DNA of 5,392 nt, from assembly GCA_021783385.1 (NCBI GenBank), contig JAJXTX010000031.1:11716-17107 (forward strand), in the 5' to 3' direction. The notes under the pieces are model-generated. The model was not told the DNA's origin and made no database searches. It worked only from the letters and a program-made list of their open reading frames with translations. The DNA comes from Pseudomonadota bacterium (lineage in GTDB: Bacteria > Pseudomonadota > Gammaproteobacteria > Xanthomonadales > Rhodanobacteraceae). Both the position numbers and the translations under genes were made by a program. Below, in pieces: positions 1 to 5,392 of this stretch (positions within the stretch are counted from its first letter, which is position 1; each line of letters starts with the position of its first letter).

Positions 1-54
1 GACCATGCACAAACCAGAGGCGGCGGCTATCGTCCACAGACGCATGCGCAGCAT
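1..54 (-). CDS. Start of a putative exported protein, truncated by the left edge
   Basis: On the minus strand an ATG at 54 opens a frame that stays open to the window edge and encodes MLRMRLWTIAAASGLCMV. Two Arg residues followed by a hydrophobic run look like the n- and h-regions of a signal peptide. A GAGG sequence at 64-67 lies 9 nt upstream of this ATG, a normal Shine-Dalgarno spacing. A second ATG at 45 would give a start at the fourth residue. The fragment lies 94 nt downstream of the MarR stop codon on the same strand, so it may be the next gene of that operon. Genes after MarR regulators are often efflux components, but 18 residues cannot identify a family. No good lipobox is visible before the single Cys. 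Confidence that it is a real gene is moderate, and its function is unknown. Confidence 0.5.
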   Translation of the reverse strand, partial: MLRMRLWTIAAASGLCMV

Positions 55-63
55 GTCGGCGAA

Positions 64-67
64 CCTC
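64..67 (-). promoter_or_regulatory. Shine-Dalgarno GAGG for the left-edge gene
   Basis: The complement of 64-67 reads GAGG and is 9 nt from the ATG at 54. It supports that start over the in-frame ATG at 45. The rest of 55-148 shows no intrinsic terminator (no stem followed by a T-tract on the minus strand) and no tRNA-like structure. A GCCGGCGCCG direct repeat at 122-131 and 152-161 is probably just GC-rich sequence. Confidence 0.45.
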
Positions 68-148
68 GTGTGGATGGTGGCCCAGCCTAGTTGCCCATCG
101 GCACCAGCGGCAACCCGGCCCGCCGGCGCCGCGCAGACCCGCCAGGAC

Positions 149-604
149 TCAGCCGGCGCCGCCCTCGGCCTGCTCCAGCGCCAGCAGGTTGTCCTTGATC
201 CGTCCGATCACCGCCAGCGCCTGCTCCAGCTCGGCGTAGTCGATGCCGCGGGTGGCATCCTTGCGCAGCTCTCGCGCGATCAGCTCCATGTCGTCGATGA
301 TCACGCGCGACTGCTCAGTGGTGTACAGGCGCCACGCGCGGCGATCCTTCGGGTCGGCGCGGCGCTCGACGAAGCCGGCGGCCTGCAGCCGGTCGATCAC
401 GCGGCCGACCGCGATCGGCTCCATTTCCAGAAACTCGGCCAGCTCGGTTTGCCGCAGACCCTCGCGGTGATACAACATCTTGGTGGCACGCCACTGCGCA
501 CGCGTCAGGCCGAATTTCACCGCGCGCCGGTCGAAGTGCTTGCGAAACAGCAAGGTCACATCGTTCAGCAGATAGCCGAAGGAAAGGTCTTCCGTGTTTG
601 CCAT
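149..604 (-). CDS. MarR-family winged-helix transcriptional regulator
   Basis: From the ATG at 604 the product is 151 residues, the usual MarR length. These proteins are cytoplasmic dimers that bind palindromic operators, usually as repressors released by small ligands or oxidation. Visible parts are an N-terminal dimerisation helix (about residues 8-30), the GLTRAQWRA entry to the DNA-binding domain (32-40), the helix-turn-helix LRQTELAEFLEMEPIAVGRVIDRL (50-73) and a wing with the typical DPKDRRAWRLY motif (84-94). C-terminal helices (about 97-146) complete the dimer interface. The frame could begin at an ATG at 646 (165 residues), but those 14 extra residues are unlike the family and have no ribosome binding site. 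For the 604 start a GAGG lies 12 nt upstream, which is somewhat far. The gene is divergent from the macrodomain gene and upstream of a possible exported-protein gene; either may be its target. No Cys is present, so thiol-based redox sensing of the OhrR type is unlikely. The ligand is not deducible. Confidence 0.9.
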   Translation of the reverse strand: MANTEDLSFGYLLNDVTLLFRKHFDRRAVKFGLTRAQWRATKMLYHREGLRQTELAEFLEMEPIAVGRVIDRLQAAGFVERRADPKDRRAWRLYTTEQSRVIIDDMELIARELRKDATRGIDYAELEQALAVIGRIKDNLLALEQAEGGAG

Positions 605-657
605 GATCGGTTGAAGCCTCGCATACCTGATCCACTGCGGCAGCATACGGCGCTGCC
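605..657. promoter_or_regulatory. Divergent intergenic region with a possible MarR operator
   Basis: This 53-bp gap separates the MarR start (604) from the first candidate start of the macrodomain gene (658), so it should contain or overlap both promoters. A dyad GGCAGC (639-644) / GCTGCC (652-657) with a 7-nt centre lies just before the ATG at 658. MarR regulators commonly bind a palindrome in such a gap and repress their own gene, so this is a candidate operator. It is GC-rich and has a fairly wide centre, so it could be chance. I could not assign convincing -35 and -10 boxes on either strand. Confidence 0.35.
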
Positions 658-672
658 ATGGTAGACACCATG
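657..672 (+). promoter_or_regulatory. Dyad containing both candidate start codons of the macrodomain gene
   Basis: CATGGT (657-662) and ACCATG (667-672) are perfect inverted repeats separated by the 4-nt loop AGAC. The ATG at 658 is in the left arm and the in-frame ATG at 670 is in the right arm. In RNA this would be a six-pair hairpin sequestering both starts. As DNA it could be part of a regulator site. The arms are seen directly; any function is inference. Confidence 0.35.
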
Positions 673-1191
673 CCCCTCACCGTGATCACCGCCGACATCA
701 CCACTCTGCGCGTGGACGCCATCGTCAACGCGGCCAACCCCGGCCTGCTCGGCGGCGCCGGCGTGGACGGCGCAATCCACCGCGCCGCGGGGCCGGCGCT
801 GCGCGACGCCTGCCGCGCGCTGCCGTGCGTGGCGCCCGGGGTGCGCTGTCCCACCGGCGAGGCGCGCATCACGCCGGGGTTCGCGCTGCCGGCGCGCTAC
901 GTGATCCACACGGTGGGGCCGGTCTGGCACGGCGGCGACCGCGGCGAGGCGGATCGGCTCGCGCACTGCTATCGCAACGCAGTGCAGCTGCTGCGCGAGC
1001 ACAGCCTGCGCACGATCGCCTTTCCGGCGATCAGCTGCGGCGTCTACGGTTATCCCGCCGCGCCGGCGGCCGCGGTGGCGGTGGCCACGCTGCGCGCGGC
1101 GCTCGCCGACGCGCCGGCGATCGATATCCAGCTGTGCTGCTTCAGCGCCGCGATGCAGGCGATCTGGCAGCAGGCGCTCACTGCAGCTTGA
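658..1191 (+). CDS. O-acetyl-ADP-ribose deacetylase, macrodomain protein (YmdB/MacroD type)
   Basis: The 177-residue product matches E. coli YmdB in length and layout. Such enzymes hydrolyse O-acetyl-ADP-ribose to ADP-ribose and acetate and can remove ADP-ribose from acidic side chains; E. coli YmdB also modulates RNase III. It is a single-domain cytoplasmic protein with no signal peptide. Visible motifs: ADIT with adenine-contacting D13; the [19 protein letters not shown] segment (23-41) with N27 and D37 at the positions of catalytic YmdB N25 and D35; [12 protein letters not shown] (64-75); [10 protein letters not shown] (81-90); and the ribose/phosphate loop ISCGVYGYP (125-133), with Cys where YmdB has Thr. 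All expected active-site residues are present, so it should be active. The start is uncertain: an in-frame ATG at 670 gives 173 residues, and neither start has a clear ribosome binding site. The 3' end overlaps convergent batD by 14 bp. Nothing links it functionally to the Bat genes. Confidence 0.93.
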   Translation: MVDTMPLTVITADITTLRVDAIVNAANPGLLGGAGVDGAIHRAAGPALRDACRALPCVAPGVRCPTGEARITPGFALPARYVIHTVGPVWHGGDRGEADRLAHCYRNAVQLLREHSLRTIAFPAISCGVYGYPAAPAAAVAVATLRAALADAPAIDIQLCCFSAAMQAIWQQALTAA

Positions 1192-2881
1192 ACGGGTACA
1201 GCGGCGGCAGATCGCCGCCCGCGTCCGGGCCCGACTCCGCCGCGCGCCAGACGAAGCCGCGCCGGAACGCCTCGGCCAGCTCGGCGCCATCGGCCGCCAC
1301 CGGCGCCCCGGCGTACTGCCGCTGCTGCAGGCTGGCGATCGCAGCACGCTGGCGCTCGTCGCCCAGCGCGGCGGCCAGCTCGCCGGCATGGCGGATCGCC
1401 GGTCGCTCCGCGCGCGCCCATGCCAGCAGGCCGCGCAACTGCGCGGCGCTGTCGGTGCCGCGGGCCGCCGCCAGGAACGCCAGCTGGCACTGGCGCGCCG
1501 ACGTGGGCACCGCGTCCACTGGCGGCGCCGTCAGCGCGGGGCCTCGGCGCCGCCGCCACAGCAACCACGCCAGCACGCTGAGCAACCACAACGCCGCACT
1601 GCCGAGGGCAAGCCAGCGCCACGGCGTGGCGGCGTGGCGCGCGGCCGGCAGCGCAGTCGATGATCCCGCCGCGGCGCTGGCTGTGGCCACTGGCGCACCC
1701 GGCAGCGCCGCCGCGCCAACGGCTGGCAGCACGGTCACGCTGCGCGCCGGAATCTGCGCCACTTCCATGCGGTCGGTCTGCACGTTCCACCAGCTCACGC
1801 TGGTGGCCGGCACGGTCAGCGTGCCGGGGCGCTCGGGTACCACCGCGAAGTTCTGCTGGCGCCGGCCGACCAGCCATTGGCCAGTGCGGCGGGTGCCACT
1901 GACCGGCTTGTCCGGATACACCGTGGCGCCGTCCAGCGGCGGCAGGCTGAGCGCCGGCAGTGCATCGCCCGCCAACCCGGTGGCCTCGATCTGCATGCTG
2001 AGGTTGAGCGGCTGACCCACCCGCAGCGACACGCCCGCGGCCGGCCAGCCGTCCAGCGTCAGGCTGAGCTGACGCGCCGGCAGCCAGGCGCGCTTGCCCC
2101 AGCTGGCCGGCGCCGCTTGCACGCTGACACTGAGCACCGGGGTGCTGGCCGAGACCGTGCGGCCGACGCCGAAAAAGCTGTTCGGATCGTTCGGATCGAC
2201 CGCCTGGCCCTGGAATCCCACCGCGGGTATCTCGAACTGGCCGGCGCGCTGTGGCACCAGCGCATAGCGACGCTCCAGCACGTGGTACTGACGACCACCG
2301 CGCTCGGTGTCGTAGTGCAGGTCGTCGCCTTCCTGGCTGGTCTCGATGCCGCTGAGCTGCGGCACCTGCAGCGAGCCGTCGGTGATGTTTTGCGCGTAGT
2401 ACAGCCGCAGCACGTAGCTGAACTGCTCGCCGATGTAGCCGTGCGCGGGCTCGACCTGCGCCTCCATGAAGACATCCTGGTGCGTCGCCGCCGCTGCAGC
2501 CGGATCGGGCGGCGTCACCTGCAGCTGCAGCGGTGCGGTCTGGCTGCCGGCCACGCTCAGCGCGGGAATCTGCAGCGTGCCGACATGCTTCGGCCGCAGC
2601 GCCACGCCGAACGTGAGAGTCGAGGTGGCCTGGCCATTGATCACGCTGAGGCTGCTGTTCTGCGAGCTGCCGAGGATGTCGAAATCGCGGTTGAGCGGAT
2701 CGAGATCCGGCGGTGCCACCGCACCGCCCTGGGTACCGCTGACGCGCAGGTTGAGCGTCACCGTGTCGCCCAGCTGGGCGGTGTCGCGATCCAGCGTGGC
2801 CTGCACGCGGGTGGCGCTCGCCAGCGCGGGAAGCAGCAGCAGCGCCAGCCACAGCGATTGCATGATTCGTCTCGATTTCAC
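1178..2881 (-). CDS. batD: BatD-family protein: secreted beta-rich ectodomain with C-terminal membrane anchor
   Basis: The 567-residue product has the BatD layout. A signal peptide (1-23, cleavage after ALASA) precedes a long beta-rich periplasmic region (24-415), one membrane helix (about 421-442, [21 protein letters not shown]), an RRRR stop-transfer and a roughly 120-residue cytoplasmic tail. The ectodomain has three related units, each opening with a strand such as [20 protein letters not shown] and closing with a [A][LV]xPxxxGxxxIPA-like motif (94-110, 207-223, 346-362), as expected for tandem Ig-like folds. BatD proteins accompany the VWA proteins BatA and BatB and are linked to oxygen or stress tolerance; the molecular role is unsettled. 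The start at 2881 is GTG and overlaps the preceding stop as GTGA, with GAGG at 2892-2895. An ATG at 2863, preceded by GAGA, would give 561 residues and still a signal peptide. It is the last visible gene of the operon, and no terminator is seen after its stop. Confidence 0.88.
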   Translation of the reverse strand: MKSRRIMQSLWLALLLLPALASATRVQATLDRDTAQLGDTVTLNLRVSGTQGGAVAPPDLDPLNRDFDILGSSQNSSLSVINGQATSTLTFGVALRPKHVGTLQIPALSVAGSQTAPLQLQVTPPDPAAAAATHQDVFMEAQVEPAHGYIGEQFSYVLRLYYAQNITDGSLQVPQLSGIETSQEGDDLHYDTERGGRQYHVLERRYALVPQRAGQFEIPAVGFQGQAVDPNDPNSFFGVGRTVSASTPVLSVSVQAAPASWGKRAWLPARQLSLTLDGWPAAGVSLRVGQPLNLSMQIEATGLAGDALPALSLPPLDGATVYPDKPVSGTRRTGQWLVGRRQQNFAVVPERPGTLTVPATSVSWWNVQTDRMEVAQIPARSVTVLPAVGAAALPGAPVATASAAAGSSTALPAARHAATPWRWLALGSAALWLLSVLAWLLWRRRRGPALTAPPVDAVPTSARQCQLAFLAAARGTDSAAQLRGLLAWARAERPAIRHAGELAAALGDERQRAAIASLQQRQYAGAPVAADGAELAEAFRRGFVWRAAESGPDAGGDLPPLYPFKLQ

Positions 2882-4764
2882 GGCTGTCCGTCCTCGCTCG
2901 GGGCGCCGCCGTGGCGCTCCTGATATTCCAGTTCGAACTTGCGCCGCAGCAGCGCGCCGGGATCATCGGGCACGCGCTGCAGCGCGTGGCGCAGATCGGC
3001 CGGCAGCTTCGATTGCGGATCGCCCGGTGACGGCTCGCCCAGCTGATGCACCGGCGGCGTGCCCGGCGCCTGCCGGGGCTGCGCAGCCAGCGCCTGATCC
3101 ACCTGCTGTTGCAGCGCCCGCTGCGCCTGCCCCACGCGCGCCTGCTGCGCTGCCTGCTGCTGCGCCGTGAGCGGCTGGGGCGGCGCGCCGGGCGTGGCCG
3201 GATGGGCGACCGAGGCGCCGGATGCCGGCTGCTGCGTCGATGGCTGCTGGCCCTGCTGGCCCTGCTGGCCCTGCTGGCCTTGCTGACCTTGCTGACCTTG
3301 CTGGCCTTGCTGACCTTGCTGGCCTTGCTGGCCTTGCTGGCCTTGCTGACCTTGCTGACCTTGCTGGCCCTGTTTGCCTGACTTCGGCGGCGGCTTCTTC
3401 TGCTGCCGGCGCAGCCAGTCCTCGATGGCCTGGCGGTTGGCCTTGGCGTCGGCGTTGGCCGGATCCAGTTTCAACGCGCGATCGTAGGCGGCGATCGCCT
3501 GCGCATACTGTCCCTGCCGTGCGAGCGCGTTGCCGAGGTTGTAGGCGCCGTCGCTGCCGGGCACCTGCCGCAGCGCCTGGGTGGCGGCGGCGTAGTCGCC
3601 GGCGCGATAGTCTGCCACGCCGCGCCACGAGGGATCCCGCGCCACCTGCTGCGCCTGTTTCACCGCGCCCTGCCGCAGCGCCTGCGCCGCCTGCTGGTCG
3701 GGCCGCTGCCACAGGTCGCGCCAGCTGGTCGCATCGGCGGTGGTGGGCAGCAGCGGCAGCACGATCAGCGGCAGCAGCAGCAGCCAGCCGCGACGGAACG
3801 CCAGCGTCACCAGCAGCAGCAGCGGCAGCAGCAGCCACGGCCCGCGATCCTGCCAGGCATCGCCCAACTGGCCGCGCACCGCCGTCGCGGGACCAGCCTG
3901 CAACTCGGCGTGCAGCGCGTCGATATCCGCATGATCAGCGGTCATCGGCACGTAGCGGCCGCCGCCAGCCGCGGCCAGCGCGGCGAGCGCCGCATCGTCG
4001 CGCCCGGCCAGCACCATGTGGCCCTGCGCATCGTGCAGAAAGCTGCCGTCGCCCAGCGGCACCGGACCGCCCTGCGGCGTGCCCACGCCGAGCACCGACA
4101 CGCGCACGCCGGCCGCTCGCGCCTGACGCGCGGCCGCGTCGGCGGCGGCACCGGCCTGGTCGGTGATCAGCACCAGCGAGCCGCTGGCAAGGTTGGCGTC
4201 GTGGATCAGCGCCACGCCGCGCTGGATCGCCTGCGCGGCGTGGTTGCCGTCCACCGGCATGGTGTCAGGCGCCATCGCGTCGAGCAGATCGCTGAGGCTG
4301 TTCGCATCGGAAGTCAGCGGCGCCACCACGAAGGCCTCGCCAGCGTAGCCGATCAGCGCGTTCAGACCGTTGCGGTTGCTGTCCAGCAGGTCGTGCGCCT
4401 TGTAGCGCACGCGATCGAGCCGGCTCGGCGCCACGTCACGCGCCAGCATGTGCCGCGACAGCGAGATCGCCAGCACCTGCGCCGGGCGGCTGGCATACAG
4501 GGGCTGCGCCACCCGGTTCCAGGTCGGGCCGGCCAGCGCCAGCGCGGCCAGCGTCCAGCCACACAGCAGCAGCCACAGCGGCAGCTGGCGGTGACCGGCC
4601 CGTCCATGCAGCAGATGCGGCAGCAGCTCGGCGTCGACCAGCCGCGACAGCTCGACCTGGGCCGCGCTTCGCCGCACGCCCAGCCACGCCAGCAGCGGCA
4701 GCAGCGCCAGCGCGACCAGCCACCAGGGCTGCAGAAAGTGGAACTGCTGCAGCGCCGCGCTCAT
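2878..4764 (-). CDS. BatB-BatC fusion: membrane VWA domain, TPR domain and Gln-rich tail
   Basis: This 628-residue protein joins a BatB-like VWA half to a BatC-like TPR half. Membrane segments lie at about 11-30, 60-80, 309-323 and 327-341. The VWA domain (about 93-290) follows the second and precedes the third. The family signature RDVAPSRLDRVR (109-120) and APLTSD (148-153) are present, but the MIDAS site is degraded: SLSRH (101-105) replaces DxSxS and GNH (173-175) replaces the usual GT, while D202 in LITDQ is kept. Two TPR-like hairpins follow (about 381-404 and 405-438), then K-rich linker QQKKPPPKSGK and fourteen GQQ repeats (466-507). The C-terminus has VPDDPGALLRRKFELEYQ (598-615), typical of gammaproteobacterial BatB/BatC proteins. 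The start ATG overlaps the batA stop as ATGA and has GGAG 8 nt upstream. VWA and TPR parts suggest a protein-assembly scaffold at the membrane. Family identification is strong; loss of metal binding is inferred. Confidence 0.9.
   Translation of the reverse strand: MSAALQQFHFLQPWWLVALALLPLLAWLGVRRSAAQVELSRLVDAELLPHLLHGRAGHRQLPLWLLLCGWTLAALALAGPTWNRVAQPLYASRPAQVLAISLSRHMLARDVAPSRLDRVRYKAHDLLDSNRNGLNALIGYAGEAFVVAPLTSDANSLSDLLDAMAPDTMPVDGNHAAQAIQRGVALIHDANLASGSLVLITDQAGAAADAAARQARAAGVRVSVLGVGTPQGGPVPLGDGSFLHDAQGHMVLAGRDDAALAALAAAGGGRYVPMTADHADIDALHAELQAGPATAVRGQLGDAWQDRGPWLLLPLLLLVTLAFRRGWLLLLPLIVLPLLPTTADATSWRDLWQRPDQQAAQALRQGAVKQAQQVARDPSWRGVADYRAGDYAAATQALRQVPGSDGAYNLGNALARQGQYAQAIAAYDRALKLDPANADAKANRQAIEDWLRRQQKKPPPKSGKQGQQGQQGQQGQQGQQGQQGQQGQQGQQGQQGQQGQQGQQGQQPSTQQPASGASVAHPATPGAPPQPLTAQQQAAQQARVGQAQRALQQQVDQALAAQPRQAPGTPPVHQLGEPSPGDPQSKLPADLRHALQRVPDDPGALLRRKFELEYQERHGGAPSEDGQP
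3244..3369 (-). repeat. 9-bp tandem array encoding (Gly-Gln-Gln)14
   Basis: Fourteen uninterrupted 9-bp units encode GQQ on the minus strand. A fifteenth diverged unit at 3370-3378 encodes GKQ. Units 1-4 (3244-3279) read GGC CAG CAG. The other ten end in CAA and vary only between GGC and GGT for Gly (five each). All differences are synonymous. Bases 3272-3306 recur exactly at 3335-3369, 63 bp (seven units) away, which points to block duplication. Because the unit is a multiple of three, gain or loss of units would change protein length without a frameshift. The segment should be a flexible hydrophilic linker after the TPR domain. Confidence 0.95.
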
Positions 4765-5392
4765 GCCGGCCGCTCCGACAGGGCGACCGACCGGCCACCG
4801 AAGCGGCGCCGCGCGATCACCAGCAGCAGCAGCAGCGCGATCGCCGCCAGCAGCGGCCAGCGGAACAGCTCATGCCGCGGCCGCAAGGTCGGCCCATGCT
4901 GCGGCAGCGGTTCCAGTGCGTCGATGGTGCGATAGGCCTCGGCCAACTGGCGGCTGTCGGTGGCGCGGAAAAAGCGCCCTCCGGTTTCGTTGGCAATGGT
5001 GGTGAGCATGCCCACGTCAAGATCCGCCGACGGGTTGACCAGCTGGGCACCGAAGAATCCCGGCACGCTCATCCGCGTCGCACCGATGCCGATGGTGTAG
5101 ATGCGCACGCCGGCCGCCTTGGCGGCGCGTGCCGCCTCGCGCGGCGTGATGCTGCCGGCGTTGTTGACGCCGTCGGTAAGCAGCACCAGCACGCGCGCCT
5201 GCTGCGGCAGTGCGGACAGCCGTTTCACCGCCACCGCGATGGCATCGCCGATCGCCGTTTCGGTACCGGCCAGGCCCACCGCCGCGCCCTGCAGCTGCGC
5301 CCGCACGGCGGACAGGTCGTAGGTGATCGGCGTCACCAGAAATGCCTGGCTGCCGAACAGGATCAGCCCCATCTCGTCGCCGCGGCGACGGT
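4761..5392 (-). CDS. batA: BatA-like VWA protein, C-terminal part (N-terminus beyond the right edge)
   Basis: The frame is open to the window edge and ends at the stop at 4761-4763, giving 209 visible residues. The segment begins within the VWA domain at RRRGDEMGLILFG, equivalent to the family's RxGDRIGLVxFG motif. Taking the Met at 5372 as residue 1, TPITYD (14-19), the MIDAS threonine loop AGTETAIGDAI (35-45), the MIDAS aspartate loop LLTDGVNNAG (64-73), YTIGIG (92-97) and GGRFFRATD (131-139) follow. A single C-terminal membrane helix (about 171-187) ends in basic RRRFGGR. The Met at 5372 is not the true start; the N-terminal membrane helices and the DxSxS motif are missing. BatA is a membrane VWA protein thought to act with BatB, BatC, BatD and a MoxR ATPase. 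The stop overlaps the start of the next gene as ATGA. The part that is visible looks competent for metal binding. Confidence 0.9.
   Translation of the reverse strand, partial: RRRGDEMGLILFGSQAFLVTPITYDLSAVRAQLQGAAVGLAGTETAIGDAIAVAVKRLSALPQQARVLVLLTDGVNNAGSITPREAARAAKAAGVRIYTIGIGATRMSVPGFFGAQLVNPSADLDVGMLTTIANETGGRFFRATDSRQLAEAYRTIDALEPLPQHGPTLRPRHELFRWPLLAAIALLLLLVIARRRFGGRSVALSERPA
4773..4776 (-). promoter_or_regulatory. Shine-Dalgarno GGAG for the BatB-BatC gene
   Basis: The complement of 4773-4776 reads GGAG and is 8 nt before the ATG at 4764. It lies inside the end of batA. Together with the ATGA overlap (4761-4764) it fixes the start and suggests coupled translation of the two genes. 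Confidence 0.55.

Noticed and set aside
122..161. Repeated GCCGGCGCCG near the MarR stop codon as a possible terminator
   Set aside because: The copies are direct, not inverted, no T-tract follows on the minus strand, and one copy lies inside the MarR coding sequence.
5..664. Plus-strand open frame opposite the MarR gene
   Set aside because: It is antisense to a clear MarR gene and its translation resembles no protein family I know.
825..2923. Long plus-strand open frames antisense to batD (825-2015 and 1877-2923)
   Set aside because: Low-complexity Arg/Ala/His-rich translations with no domain, created by the codon bias of the opposite strand.
1050..2966. A 638-residue minus-strand open frame longer than batD and overlapping it
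   Set aside because: Its translation is Arg/Ala/Gly-rich with no recognisable domain, while the shifted frame at 1178-2881 gives a coherent BatD protein with signal peptide and membrane anchor. Long shadow frames are expected in GC-rich DNA.
3244..3369. Possible CRISPR array or intergenic satellite
   Set aside because: Units are 9 bp, contiguous, without spacers, and in frame within a coding region.
2963..3838. Ala/Gly/Arg-rich minus-strand open frame across the GQQ array, with collagen-like repeats in other frames
   Set aside because: The apparent PAGPAG and LLAL-type repeats are only out-of-frame readings of the 9-bp array inside the fusion gene.
4819..4838. CAG trinucleotide runs here and near 3770-3835
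   Set aside because: On the coding strand these are CTG leucine codons of membrane helices; they are explained by codon bias and hydrophobic sequence, not by a separate repeat element.
658..5392. A defence island linking the macrodomain and VWA/TPR genes
   Set aside because: The macrodomain protein is an ordinary YmdB-type deacetylase, it is convergent to and not co-transcribed with the Bat genes, and the VWA/TPR genes match the known Bat operon. No nuclease, toxin or sensor domain is present.

Overview
The window is GC-rich DNA with strong third-position GC bias, densely packed and with almost no intergenic space. The proteins and this composition fit a high-GC gammaproteobacterium of the Xanthomonadales type (Rhodanobacter/Dyella/Xanthomonas relatives). 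That placement is inference from protein style, not from a marker gene. Four clear genes and one probable gene fragment are supported, and no RNA gene, insertion sequence, CRISPR array or phage gene was seen.

Left part (1-1191). A short minus-strand fragment (1-54) looks like the first 18 residues of an exported protein that runs off the left edge. Upstream of it on the same strand is a MarR-family regulator (149-604, possibly from 646). Divergent from the regulator is an O-acetyl-ADP-ribose deacetylase of the YmdB/MacroD type (658-1191). The short gap between the two divergent genes holds two small dyad symmetries, one of which contains both candidate start codons of the macrodomain gene.

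Right part (1178-5392, minus strand). This is a Bat (Bacteroides aerotolerance-type) operon read right to left: the C-terminal part of BatA (VWA domain, membrane anchor), then a BatB-BatC fusion (membrane VWA domain joined to a TPR domain and a Gln-rich tail), then BatD (signal peptide, beta-rich ectodomain, one C-terminal membrane helix). The junctions are 4-base stop/start overlaps (ATGA and GTGA), so the three proteins are probably translationally coupled and work together at the cytoplasmic membrane. The MoxR ATPase and DUF58 genes that usually precede batA would lie beyond the right edge and are not seen. batD converges on the macrodomain gene and the two coding regions overlap by 14 bp at their 3' ends.

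The most notable points are: (1) the VWA domain of the BatB-BatC fusion has lost most of its metal-binding MIDAS residues, while the visible part of the BatA VWA domain keeps its share; (2) the fusion carries fourteen perfect Gly-Gln-Gln repeats encoded by a 9-bp tandem array with signs of recent internal duplication; (3) a fourth membrane segment in the fusion looks like a leftover BatC signal peptide. The system itself is a known family. No wholly new system is evident.
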